Shown: piece after piece, positions 51,243-63,660 of the stretch | How positions within the stretch are numbered: the stretch's first letter is position 1 | Layout of the letters: each line of letters opens with the position of its first letter | Assembly (NCBI RefSeq): GCF_023898315.1 | Contig: NC_064615.1 | Span: 734,249,450 to 734,313,449, forward strand | Direction of reading: 5' to 3' | DNA: 64,000 bases | Source of the DNA: Schistocerca nitens | Taxonomy: Eukaryota > Arthropoda > Insecta > Orthoptera > Acrididae | The notes under the pieces: generated by a model | Database searches by the model: none | What the model saw: only the letters and a program-made list of their open reading frames with translations | Told to the model about the DNA's origin: nothing | Translations under genes and position numbers: made by a program

Positions 51243-51850
51243 TGTAACCTCCCCGTAAAAAATATGAAAATAAAAAGAATTGGATAGAATTGCAAATACT
51301 GCCAAATGTTAGCTTCCCAAGGTAATAAAACACAATGATAATAACAATGTACAAAAATGTTAAGTCCCCACAAAATTAACGTTATGATGAACCTGATAAA
51401 TTTTATAAGGCTAGCTGCGCTGACCTTAGGCCCTCTGCAATAATTATCCTGATAAATTGATTCTGGGAGGAAAAGCATAGGAAATATTGTTTAAATTGGA
51501 ATGATTCTTTTCTTAAAAAAGATTGCTTTGAAAACAAAATTATTATTGGGGCATTTCTTGAACAAATTAATTACAATTAACATATATTACATTATCAGAT
51601 GTGCGCAATGCTGCTTCATTACCTTATTTAACAATATACCTCGTCCCGAACCTTGACCAGAGACCCATGTCGACGCCCGCCGACTCCTCACACATAACTC
51701 CAACTCGCAACTCGCTACTAGCACTGACTGAGTGCAACTAGCAACTGAACTGTCGCGCGGTCAAGCGCAGACTAGCAACGATAAATAACTCTCTGGTCAG
51801 AGATTCTGTCATACCTCGCCATCGCTGGTGCTGAATACATACGCGTTTCA
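51243..51850 (-). repeat. 3' LTR of the Gypsy-type element
   Basis: 608 bp, tgtaacctccccgtaaaaaa at the plus-strand left end and acgcgtttca at the right end (TG...CA type). It matches the other LTR with about ten differences by eye. The polypurine-type sequence lies just beyond 51850, next to a long G run (about 51864-51890). Confidence 0.93.
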
Positions 51851-51999
51851 TAACCCTCCACTGGGGGGGGGGGGGGGGGGGGCAAAAATTTGGCAGCGAT
51901 GGTGAGTCATTTGGACTTGCCATGAGCAACAAATTTTTTCTTAACTAATTAACTTTACAATCACAGAATTTTCATATGTAGAACATGAATTAAATGTGG

Positions 52000-52620
52000 T
52001 GCACATGCACCGAGTACAAAACATTTCAGACAATGACAAAAAATATATACAATGAGTACAGAACATATTCACAATTGGCGTAAGTGCATACGCACAGTAG
52101 TACAGAACATATCAGCAAATCAAAATGCACATATAATGAGTAGAAATCATGTGAGAAAATTGACAAAAGTGCACACGCACTGAAATTCAGAATATATCAG
52201 CAAATCACAAAATGTATATACAATAAGTAGAAATCATGTTAGAAAAATGACAAAAGTGCACACGCACTGAACTTCAGAATATATCAACAAATCGGAAAAA
52301 AATGTCTTTAGCATTTTCACAACAAATAAACATAATGGCAAAAATCATGTTGACAAGTGACATAAGTGCACATGCACTGCAGTTCAGAACATATCAGCAA
52401 ATCAAAAAGTACATACAATGAGTAGTAATCATGTTAGAAAATGACAAAAGTGCACTCGCACTGAAATTCAGAATATATAAGCAAATCACAAACTGTATAT
52501 ACAATAAGTAGAAATCATGTTAGAAAAACGACAAAAGTGCACACGCACTGAACTCAGAATATATTAGCAAATAAAAAAAAATGTACATACAATGATTAGA
52601 AATCATGTTAGCAAAAGAAA
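52000..52620. repeat. Tandem repeats in the LTR element 3' region
   Basis: About six diverged copies of a unit with gtagaaatcatgttagaaaa, gacaaaagtgcacacgcact and cagaatatatcagcaaatca recur every 105-125 bp. It is non-coding. Confidence 0.88.
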
Positions 52621-53239
52621 TGATTTTCACTATGTTACAAGAATTAGGATAAGAAAGGGAAGGGTTGCATCATGGTTGTAGCACTTTAGGTTGCACGCAG
52701 CTGCACTGAAAGTCCATATCTTTCCACAGAAGTACAACACCAAGTGAGACAATCTGAAGTTCTTTTCCCAGAAGTGTTTATCAGCGTACCCAAGACACTG
52801 AAATGTCGTAGTAATATTACATGTTATCATTTTGGCAGTACATTAGGTACACCAAACAGTGGGACCATAATAACGTCTCCATCGCTCACGGCGGTGGACA
52901 GCATGTCGTGTCAACACCACGCTCTTACAAGGCACACCAACGTAGAATTAGTGCAAAAACCAAATATAGTGCTCCATGATCAGGAGGATGTACAGGACAA
53001 ATGGATATTGCAGTAATTCAGGGTAGTGAGGTCAGAAGGTGAAGGACATTAAGTCACATACTAGTCTTCATTAGGAATTACATTAGTAGTTTGCGGCATT
53101 CATAGCCCAGTTATTGAACATTTCTGTACCATGTATGTAGTATTACAGAAAAATGTTCATTAATTGTTTTACATAGAATATTTGCACCCATTCTCTAATT
53201 ACAAATCATCAGAAGTCATTACTTAAAACAGGAGGTAGT

Positions 53240-53570
53240 CAATAATAATGTTGATACTCAATCATTGGTCATCCCAATACAGTCATCATTTCTCAGTTAC
53301 AAAGCATTATTAATTAGTAGCATTCATTTTCCAGTTACAAAACATTATTAATTAATCATTTGTCATTTCAATATAGTAATAATCAGTAGCCTTCTTTTCC
53401 TAGTTACAAAGCATTATTAAATAATCGCGTTCTTTTCCCAGTTACAAAGCATAATGAATAGCATTCATTTTCTAGTTACAAAGCATAATTAGTAGCATTC
53501 TTTTCCTAGTTACAAAGCATCATTAGATAATCATTGGTCATTTAAATACAGTAATTAGTAGTATTCATTT
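53240..53570. repeat. Short tandem-like repeats (agttacaaagcatta type)
   Basis: The phrases ttttcctagttacaaagcat, taattagtagcattc and aatcattggtcattt recur six or more times in the AT-rich tail of the LTR element. Confidence 0.8.
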
Positions 53571-55019
53571 TTCAAGTGACATATTATTCATAGCTGATCA
53601 GCATTACTCAGAACTCTTTTAAACTGGTATCATTATTTGGGACTGGTAATACATTTTTTTTTGTTAGCAATGCATTGCGTTGGGAAATTATAGGGGAAAG
53701 CAAGAGAGAAAAATTTGCTTCTGGGTTGTTGGTGTAAATGAAAATGTGTAACGTCATTCGTCATAAGTCAGCTGTGGCAAGATTATGAAACAAGTAGAGT
53801 ATATATAATCACATTCATAGATGACATAGATTTAATGAACAACTGCTTATAGCACATTAATTTCATAAATAATTTCTCCTGCAAAAATATATAAAAAAAT
53901 GGATTATTAAGCTGAAAGAAGAAGCGCATTTTATGCTGAAAAGTAGTGAACTTCGAATTAACAGGTAGTGAAATGTATATAAAAATGTGTTCCATAGCTG
54001 TCCTTTCCAAAACCTTCCGTCATTATACTATGCAATATAACACCTGCTGTCAAAACGAACTGCAACAAATACTTAAATAACTATATAGCATAAATACATA
54101 ACTTCAACAATATCCTCATCTGTAAAGAAAAACTTCATTATCCATCACTTCATTACTTATATTATCATAACTCCATTATTATCATCACCTGCAAAGAAAA
54201 ACTTCATTATCCATAGTAGCATATTCTTCATCATTATTCATCAGCATTCATAATCATCTGCAAAAAAAAAATCACTTCATTATTCATTACATAACTATTC
54301 CTTATCTCTAGCATATTTCATCACGAAAACTAAGATGTGCAGTTCTGTCTGACAGCCTGCATCATCGCTTCGTATTCTGAAAGAAAAAAATAGTTAAGAC
54401 TGCTATTCTACGATGTGTATAGTATATTCTTGTTAATGCTTGTTAATTCTGATCCATTTACTCTTCCTTATAAGGTTTTTGCATCTTCTTTCGTTTATTT
54501 CGTAGGTGAAATTGCCATTTCTGTTTAATTTATTTCCTTTACACGTTATTTCCTTCTGAAAATGATGAACAGAGATTAATGTCTTGCATTTAATTCATAT
54601 ACTCATTATATAAAAACTGGTTTATAGTAACATAATTTGAGCATACAGCATACCATGATAGAAAACGTAATATGTCAAAGACATTGACAGTGTTCAGATC
54701 AAAAATGTACACGGAATATCACAATGCAGCAGCAAAAAAAAAAAAAAAAAATTGTAAAACAGTCACGATGTTGAGATATCATAGGGCAAAAAATGTCAAA
54801 TTCAACTGGTGTGTGTTATATCTTAACTATTTCACAGTGCATACAAACAAAACATGAAAACAATCGTACATACATAAAAATGATGACAAGAAATGTGACC
54901 TTCTTTGTGTTCAGCTTGTATGTTGTGTAGTTAATAGAGGCGAGAATTAAAGACTTTAATGGGGAGAGAATTTAATAAAATTAATATGTCACTAGGCAAA
55001 ATTGCATAATTATTCATAA

Positions 55020-55295
55020 GATACATAAGTTTATCTGAAAAAATATGCACGGTCTGATGTGTAACGACAAGAAGAGCGACCTGCTAACCTTACCTTGCCG
55101 GGCACTTGCCAAGAAAAAATGCGATAATCATCAGTAAGTAGTCACATAAATATAATTGCATACGTGGTCATAAAATGTGTAAGTTCATCTGGAAAAATAT
55201 GCACGGTCTGATGTGTAACGACAAGAAGAGCGACCTGCTAACCTTACCTTGCCGGGCACTTGCCAAGAAAAAATACGATAATCATCAGTAATTAT
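55020..55295. repeat. Direct duplication, two copies of about 115 bp
   Basis: gcacggtctgatgtgtaacg through cttgccgggcacttgccaag and gataatcatcagtaa occur at 55047-55138 and again at 55199-55290, nearly identical. It is part of the LTR element, downstream of the integrase region. Confidence 0.9.
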
Positions 55296-58200
55296 TCATG
55301 TGAATATAATTGCAGAAATGATCATAAAAATAGGTAAATGGCATTACAGTGTGATAAATCATAAAGTATGTTCATTCAATAAAGGGTTTAATGTTGGAGA
55401 CATGGTGATTGCCTTTACTTTTTCTGGTTCTCAAAGTTTCGACGTGTACAACATTGGGGTGAGGAATGCTGCGAATCCGATATGGACCTGCGTATAGAAG
55501 TTCAAATTTACTGCACCTAACTTTTATTTTGTTGGATAAATAGTGTGTGCGTACTAATATCTTCTGTCCAATGTGAAAGTCTCGGCGTGTACAAACCTGT
55601 TTTTGCTGTCTTCTCCGGCGCTCTGCCGCACGTTTGATGTTGTTCAGCGCAATGTCGATTATTTCTTGGTGTCGTAATCGACGAGATGTAGGAAAGTTTA
55701 CTAATTCTGTAATTTTGTTTGGTGGTCCAACATTTTTCAGTATAACAGACGGAGATAGCATAGTGGATTCATTTGGTATGGAATTAATTACATCTTGGAA
55801 TGAGAATATGTGTGTGTCCCAATCAATATGACTTTTGTGGCAGTATATTCTACACAGTTTACCAATTTCTTTCATTAATCGTTCACAAGGGTTCGAAGAA
55901 GCATGATACTTGGATATATAGATGGGAGAAATGTTTCTAGCTCGTAACATACGTGTCCATATAGCAGAACGAAGTTGTGATCCATTGTCAGAAATTACTT
56001 TCAACACATGCCCTACATGAAATAGAGAATGTTTTACAAATGCTTTCGAAACGGTTTTAGCAGTAGCTTTGCGTAACGGAGTGAAAGTAACAAATTTTGA
56101 AGTGAGTTCAACAGCGACAAAGATGTAGCAAAAACCTCTATTAGTTCTCGGAATTGGACCAAAAATGTCTGCAGCGGCCATATGTCTTAATTTCACAGGT
56201 ACAATGGGATATAATGGAGGAATATGTGAAGTTGTGTCTGACTTAGCTTTCTGGCAGATTTTACATGACGCTAAAACTCGTCGTATACGTTTCTCCATGT
56301 TGGTAAAGTAACAGTTCTGTCTCAGTATAAGAAAACATTTTCCAGCTCCGTAATGTGCGTAACTTAAATGAGTATACCATATTAATTTGTTAACAAGCTC
56401 ATCAGGAATGCATAATAACCAATTGTTGCTGTCAGGATGAGAGCGGCGAAACAGAATGTCATTGCGTATAGTGTAATGGTTTCTAATGGTAACATTATTC
56501 CTATCTTGCCAGAGGTGTTTAATTTCTTTCCACACGTTCTCTTTACTTTGCTCTTGTGCTATGTCCTGTAATGACTATGAAATGAAATTTTCAAATGCAG
56601 CTTGTTGGATGTACATCACGCTGAAATTTGCTTTGCAGAAGTTGGTTGCGACGTCTTGCTGATTGTTGCTGAGAGAACGAGATAGTGCGTCTGCTACAAT
56701 ATTTTGTGTGCCGGGAATGTGAACTATTGTAAAATTAAATTCCTGTAGATAAAGCTTCCATCTGCTTAATCTGTCGTGAGTAAATTTAGTTGAAAGTAAA
56801 AGTTGTATCGCTCTGTGATCTGTGTATACGGTGGTATGTCTGCCATAAAGAAAATGCCGAAATCTCGTAAAAGCCCGTACAACACATAATGTTTCCAGTT
56901 CTGTAACAGAATAATTTCGTTCAGCAGGTGACAGAATGCGGCTTGCAAATGCGATGTTTTTAATTATTGTAGAGCCATCTTCTTCAATTTCCTGGAAAAT
57001 ATGTACGCCTAAAGCGGTGTTAGAACTGTCGGTGGCGATGGAAAAATTTCTGGTAAGATCTGGATGCGATAAAAGTGGAGCATTCAACAAAGCATGTTTC
57101 AGGTTCATGAATTCAGAATGTGCTTGCTTATCCCAGGACCAAATAGTGTTTTTACCTGTCAATTGGCATAATCTAGGTGTGTCTAAAGCAGAGTGATGAA
57201 TAAATTTACGAAAAACGTTAATTAAGCCCAAAAAAAACTGCGTAATTGTTTCTTCGTCGTAGGAACAGTAATGTCACATAGAGCTTGAAGTTTTTCCGGA
57301 TCAGGCGCAATGCCTTCTGCTGAAATTACGTGTCCAAGAAATTTTATAGAAGTTTTACCAAAGTGCGATTTACTGAGATTAACTGTGAGTCCTTGTTCAT
57401 GAAAAGTTTGCAACAGTTGTTCTAGAATCAGATTGTATTCAGTCCAGTTAGCTTCTGCAATAAGAATGTCGTCTACGTACGTTGTGATAATGTCTTTCAT
57501 GCAAACGTGTGTCGGATGGCGTCAAAATTAATAACATTTTCGTGAACAAGATTCTGCGTGTCAAAAGCATTGTTTGCGTTACTGGTATTTAATTAAATTC
57601 TATCTGGCGTGTTATTATTTTCGGGAGGATGCTGTTGCATTTCGACTAATTGTACTGTTCTATTATCTCGTGCTGACTTATTACGCTATGGATGACACCT
57701 AATGTCTGGTTCATTCTTGATAATATGTTGTTGCTGAAGTTCTTGCTGCTGAAAAGATCGACTGTTATTAAATGTACGCTGAGAATTGTGCTCATTAATT
57801 TTACGTCTGTCGTGATAGTCATTTCTATACGGTGCATTTGCGATAGGAATTAAAATAGTGTGTTTCTATACGTAGTTATTTCTTTGCTGGCGTGCGTTAC
57901 TATTTCTTGTAGCTGGGACTATACGTGCACGCGGCGAAACATTAAAGCTTGGCTGACCTTGTGCATTACATTGTTGGTTAGCTATGCTAACCGGCTGACT
58001 TTCATGCTATTGTGGTGAAAAACGTCTATTGTTACCAAAATGTGTTTGCGACTGCTGAAAATTTTGCACATACTGATGATTAAAATTTTATCTGATATCA
58101 AAATTACGCTGGTAGTTCTGGAGTGTCTAATGAAAATTGTCACTTTCGGTAAAAGTTGTCTTATCGGGTTTTCTTAGTCATTCTTAACACTAGGTAGAGC

Positions 58201-60666
58201 AATATCTAAAGAGCTGTTTTGATAGATATAAAGGATAGTAGAAGATAAGGCAGCAGTGCAGAAAACTAAAGATGAAACAGCACTACTACAGCTCGGGGCC
58301 CTAAGCACGCTACGGCACATATTCATTAAAGCGTAATGAATCCCCTGAGGTCAATTACGTGCTGCAAATAAATTCTAGCTTTTGCGTTACAGGTAATGGT
58401 GGTAAAAATCCAAAAGCAAATTGTTGTATCCATGTTAATTCTAATTTCTGCATTATAGGCAACGCTGATGAATATACAATAGCAAATTGTCGTATCAGGT
58501 TCAAAGCTAGTTTCTGCATTACAGGTAATAGCGGTGAAAGTACAAAAATAAATTGTCTTGTACAGTGCAAAACGTGTATCTGTGCTCTGTCATTATTAAA
58601 TTCCTTAGATTTTCTTACGGATAAAAATTGCTCGAAATCTACGTTCTCGTCACCGAATTGGAGAACACGTTCAGGTTTGTGTGAGAATCTGTTTGTATGT
58701 GTCATTTCGGATTTCAAGTTGCGTAGCTTTTCAGATTTTAAGTCGCGTAGTCTCTGTAAATTGCTCAAATTATACGCGCTGCGTGACTCTGACAAATGTT
58801 CGAAAAGTGCCGTCTGCTGTGATGTGTTATTAACTGCAATATTTTTCATCTCTGTTACTTCTTGCTGTAAACTTGACAATTTTCTACGCAACGTGTTATT
58901 AGACGAATCGATCTCATTAATTGTCTGCTGTAGATTTTGAAATTCAGGTGTTTGATTAAACGAAACCGGTGAGGTATCGTCTGATTTGCTGTCATTATTA
59001 CTTTCAATAACATCAATACGACTGGCCAATTCATCATATTTTTCAGTCAGTATTTTTGCCTGATCATCGGTTTTAGTATCAGAGGCATTAATCAGTTTTT
59101 GTAATTTACGTGTGGTTTCGTTCAGTTTTTTAACGTCAGCTTTGATGTCATCGGAATCCTGTGTTAGTTCTTATTGTTCGAGTCTGTCGGTCACTGTCTG
59201 AATATCTGCTGTGTGTGTATCTGTTTTTGATTTAAGATCAGAAATTTCCTCACGTAATTCTATGTTCAACTGTTTGATGGTATTAATTTCGTCGGACACT
59301 GTAGCAATATTGTTGTCTACGTATGTTTTTGCCTTCGCAAACATTTTACGTTTATCTTCTTGTCTCTGTGCAGTGATTGTTTCCATGACTTGACGTTTTA
59401 CTTTATTTTGATCCTGTATAAATTTGCGGAAACGCGTATCACTGTTTTGTAGGTGATTATTAAAGCGCTCGTCAATTTGAGTTTTCTGTTGTTCGAATTT
59501 CACGTCTATCTTTGCGTCCATTATGCGCGAAAGTTCTGCTGTCATTAATTTAAACTCGTCGCGTAATTGTGTTGCCTTTTCAGAGCATTGTTTACCGACT
59601 GCGCTAATTTCCTCTGTAAGTGTTTCTGTTGTAGCTGTTTGCATATCCCTTAATTCGTGAGTAACAGATCTAATTTCTTCGCTACTTTTTCTTGAACAAG
59701 CCTCAATTTCCTCGCGTAACTGTTCCTTAGTATCATGACACTGCGCGGCAACGGCTGTAATCTGCTCGCTAAGCTGTCTAGAATTGTTGTCTAATTTTTC
59801 ATTAAGGCTGTCATGTTTTACATTAAGCTGTTTGATCTGTTCACAAAGCTGTCTGGAATTGTTGTCTAATTTTTCATTAGACTGTTTGTTCTGCTCACTA
59901 AGTTGTTTGAAATCTTCTTTAAATTGTTAGTTATTTTCACTAAATTGTTGTTGTAGCAACCTTGCCATAATTTGTTCAAAGTCAATATTATCATTTCTAT
60001 TCTCCGTGCTGTTTAGTGTTGTACCTGCAATTGTTACATTTTGTGTGACCATTTGGTCATTCTGTGACTCACATAAGGGTTTGCTTATCGGATGTGCACT
60101 GTGCGTCGCTATTTCGGAATTAAATGTATCCGTCGTACTTTCAGTACACTGTCCATTTTCATTAGAAAAATTTGTCTGTACGTTACTTAAATTTTCCAAA
60201 CCGGGTGTGTTAATCTGGGCAGCGCTCATTCCAACAGAACGCCCCGCGTCTTCAATTGTCGTCAAATTAACAGAGGAGACAATTGAGTTCGTTTGTTCAT
60301 CACTAGGATGATTGTCAGTAAACGGTGGATTATCATCATTATATTGCGTGTCGCAAGTACTATCGGTGAAGTTATTTAATTCGGTTATTTCATTCATAAT
60401 ACCTCGCGATGCACTATTGATAGTCTTTCGCGGCATTTTTACACTATTCACAATTATTCAATAATGAGAAAAAGACAATGCAAAATCCAACAAATACAAA
60501 TACAACAAAAAGCAACGAATTGCCGATGATCTGAGGGAAGAAAGTCACAAAATTAGTAAAAGCGTTGCGCCAAATGCTAATTATATTTTAGTAAATAAGA
60601 GCAGATATCTAACTACTTCTCAGAAGATTCTCAACGAAATACGATCCTGGACCGGATGTCGCCAAG

Positions 60667-61274
60667 ATTAACCTCCCCGTAAAAAATATGAAAATAAAAA
60701 GAATTGGATAGAATTGCAAATACTGCCAAATGTTAGCTTCCCAAGGTAATAAAACACAATGATAATAACAATGTGCAAAAATGTTAAGTCCCCACAAAAT
60801 TAACGTTATGATGAACCTGATAAATTTTATAAGGCCAGCTGCGCTGACCTTAGGCCCTGTGCAATAATTAACCTAATAAATTGATTATGGGAGGAAAAGC
60901 ATAGGAAATATTGTTTAAATTGGAATGATTCTTTCCTTAAAAAAGATTGCTTTGAAAACAAAATTATTATTGGGGCATTTCTTGAACAAATTAATTACAA
61001 TTAACATATATTACATTATCAGATGTGCGCAATGCTGCTTCATTACCTTATTTAACAATATACCTCGTCCCGAACCTTGACCAGAGACCCATGTCGACGC
61101 CCGCCGACTCCTCACACATAACTCCAACTCGCAACTCGCTACTAGCACTGACTGAGTGCAACTAGCAACTGAACTGTCGCGCGGTCAAGCGCAGACTAGC
61201 AACGATAAATAACTCTCTGGTCAGAGATTCTGTCATGCCTCGCCATCGCTGGTGCTGAACACATACGCGTTTCA
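60667..61274 (-). repeat. 5' LTR of the Gypsy-type element
   Basis: 608 bp, the same limits as the 3' LTR. The primer-binding-like sequence follows directly in the minus-strand reading direction. Confidence 0.93.
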
Positions 61275-61480
61275 CAATGTATTCGCAATACATTACATTT
61301 GTCTATGTTAAGGGTCAGTTGCCACTCCCTGCACCAAGTGCCTATCCGCTGCAGATCTTCCTGCATTTCGCTACAATTTTCTAATGCTGCAACTTCTCTG
61401 TATACTACAGCATCATCCGCGAAAAGCCGCATGGCAGCGCTTAGAAACGCTCAGCCACAGAGGCTGGCTATTACGGAACT

Positions 61481-62518
61481 CTGTGTCATCCTCTGAACGT
61501 AATTCTTTCACAGCAACAGCAACATGAGTTTTTATCACTTTAATGAATGGTGGTTATTTTACTTAAATGTTATCTTTGCAACGTAAAATTTTCGTTATTC
61601 TAAAACAGGATAAATCATCCTTAAAAACAGCGAAGTATCTATGACCCTGCAAACCATTTTCTTTCATATGTCCGCAAAAACCTGCATAAACTTATCATCC
61701 GGGTTTAGTGGATTTACGCACTCTTTCACCAAACGCCAGCCGATGAGGTTTACCATAGACACAGCCCTCACAAGAACTGTTATCAATCTTTGTCTCTATA
61801 TCACGATCCTTCAAAAACTGCTCCGCATCGCGTTTATTTTGATGAATCATGTTTTAATTCCATTTCTATATGTGTCGTTAGTCTCAGCAACGACACAAGA
61901 TATGTGTTGACGAACAACCTTCGCAGCTGAATTATGGAGCTAATTTTCACCACAGGATTTCCTTTAGAAAAAAATCACTATATGCCACCTACGAAGTTGG
62001 CTCGAGCAGAGGCATCTGACTTACACAGGCAGAGCTGTTCTGTTTCAGTAGACCAAGCAAGCTTCAAATATTTCCCAAAATCGTAGAAATCTGTGACATT
62101 GTTAAGGCTAATACAAATGAAATGTCCTCCATATGTTTTTGTTTGTACCCAGTTTCACTTTTAAAGGAGCAGAAAAAACCCAAAAGGTAATTTGGTGTAT
62201 TAGCTTTGGCAACAATATCTTTGAAAATGTGGAATAAAATTCTACAATAATTTAAAATTTTTTCAGAACAGCCCACCACATTTAAATAATTTTGAAAAAT
62301 AATATCGTTTCTTGTAACATAAATTAGGGATACTTTCAAGCTACATACATCCATGTGTAATGAAGCTGGTTTCTGCTATACAATTTTTTGAAAATAAGCT
62401 GTGCACATTGTATTGACTGAGTATTTTCAACATACCTAATTAAAATATCTAAACATTCATTATTAGTATAGTTATTTATTTAACATATATGTTTTAGCTT
62501 TTCAATTTTTATTTTACA
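61481..62518. other. Unassigned AT-rich stretch
   Basis: No gene recognised. 62230-62360 is one arm of an inverted pair with 63535-63660. Confidence 0.5.
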
Positions 62519-63660
62519 AAAAAAAAAAAGTTCAAATGGCTCTGAGCACTATGGGATTTAACTGCTGTGGTCATCAGTCCCCTAGAACTTAGAACTACTT
62601 AAACCTAACTAACCTAAGGACATCACACACATCCATACCCGAGGCCGGTTTCGAACCTGCGACTGTAGCGCCTAGAACCGCTTGGCCACTTCGCCCGGCT
62701 ATGTTACATGATACATATTTTTTGTTTTTTTTGTTTACCATTTCGTTTGCTTGCATTTTGCTAATTTAAAATAACAAGTAACTCATTATTATGATACAAA
62801 ATCATTAGAATAATGATAACCTGTAAATAAATGCTTAAATATTACGCCATCTACATAAACTCAACGAAATTTTTTCACGTAATATACACGACAGAGAACA
62901 CAATACATAACAAAATTCAGCAGGTTTTGAAACCGTTGAGATTGACTCTCTAAGTATCTTGATTTGTATCAAGAATATTTCAGCACATTGGTAAGCCTTG
63001 GCGAACAGAACTGTTTGTGAACTGGTGACTGCACCTTGATTATATTGTTTATCAAGCGGAGATTAATATCATAGTCATTTAACAGAACTATATCTGAAAA
63101 TCTTCTCAGATAGATCTTTCAGTATCAGAAACCACATATAGCTCACGACTGCACGTGTGCCATCAAGCCGTTTGGGACTACCAAATAAATAAATTCCTTG
63201 TCCTCAGGCATGAAGCTCTATAGAGTTCTTTTACATTGACATCTTCATGAATCTCAAAATAATAGTGATTTTTCCCCTTCAGTGGGAAAGATAACATTTT
63301 CAAATACCTTTTGACCTGGTCAGACGTTTGTTTATCAGATTTCAATTCCGTCACCAGGACATTTGGGCCTTCAAAAAGAGCTTCTCAAATTCTCGGTTCA
63401 AACTCACCATTAGTTTCTATTAAAGTTATAAAAAGGCGACTGGCTATTCTGAAAAAAAAAAATACGTGTGGACCATTGTATGTCACTCTGACAGCACATT
63501 TTGTACAGCTTGTTCTCCAAAAATGGTATTTCAGAAACAAGTCTATTGCTTGAAAGCATTCTTAATTTATGTATTAAGAAAAGTTTCCATTTTTCATAAT
63601 TATTTAATGGTGGTGGGATATTTTGTTAAAATTCAAATTATAATAGTAATCGATTAAAGA
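62230..63660. repeat. Inverted pair of about 120-bp repeats, 1.3 kb apart
   Basis: The reverse strand of 62230-62355 (gcttgaaagtatccctaatt, ttatttaaatgtggtgggct) matches the plus strand at 63550-63660 (gcttgaaagcattcttaatt, ttatttaatggtggtgggat) at roughly 75 percent by eye. The family is unknown. Confidence 0.6.
62519..62701 (-). mobile_element. tRNA-headed SINE
   Basis: Minus orientation: poly-A start, gttcaaatggctctgagcac, ctaacctaaggacatcacac, B box reversed ggtttcgaacctgcgac and head cgcttggccacttcgcccgg. An imperfect flanking duplication (attttaca / atgttaca) is possible. Confidence 0.9.

Larger units (their letters stand above)
51243..61274 (-). mobile_element. Gypsy-type LTR retrotransposon, fossil, about 10.0 kb
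   Basis: Two 608-bp LTRs bound the element, with a 4-bp target duplication caat (51239-51242 and 61275-61278). It reads on the minus strand: 5' LTR, a primer-binding-like cttggcgacatccgg, a gag-like coiled-coil region (roughly 58.3-60.5 kb), reverse transcriptase and RNase H (roughly 56.6-57.5 kb), integrase with a zinc-binding and core domain (roughly 55.4-56.5 kb), a long non-coding AT-rich 3' region with tandem repeats, and the 3' LTR. No envelope gene is recognisable. It is broken, with about half a dozen breaks and lost sequence between gag and the RT core. LTR divergence of about 1.5-2 percent suggests insertion within the last few million years, rate-dependent. Confidence 0.93.
50567..61435 (-). 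mobile_element. Jockey-type LINE 3' fragment, split by an LTR element
   Basis: On the minus strand, 61435-61279 reads RLFADDAVVYREV and WCREWQLTLNIDKCNVLRI. After the LTR element, 51238-50567 continues with SVWDPYQIGLTEEIEKIQRRAARFVTG-type sequence (start WDPYQIGL at about 50985) to FFPRTIRDCNRKGR and a (gtagat)n tail at 50567-50580. It is 5'-truncated. Its insertion splits the surrounding SINE. Confidence 0.9.
50400..61468 (-). mobile_element. SINE split by a LINE and an LTR element (outer shell of nest)
   Basis: The SINE tail and B-box part lie at 50400 to about 50566 (minus sense: gctctaagcactatgggact, ggattcgaacctgcgaccgt, gtggttccgaact). The tRNA head lies at about 61436-61468 (reverse of gctgagcgtttctaagcgct). 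A perfect 12-bp target duplication tattacggaact borders both ends (50388-50399 and 61469-61480), 11 kb apart. Everything between is later insertion. Confidence 0.9.

Noticed and set aside
52000-52620. CRISPR-like array of regularly spaced repeats
   Set aside because: The repeats are diverged, AT-rich, contiguous tandem units of 105-125 bp without unique spacers, inside an LTR element of an animal genome.
58355-60451. Host coiled-coil protein gene
   Set aside because: It lies between two LTRs in the same orientation as RT and integrase, so it is the gag-like region of the fossil element.
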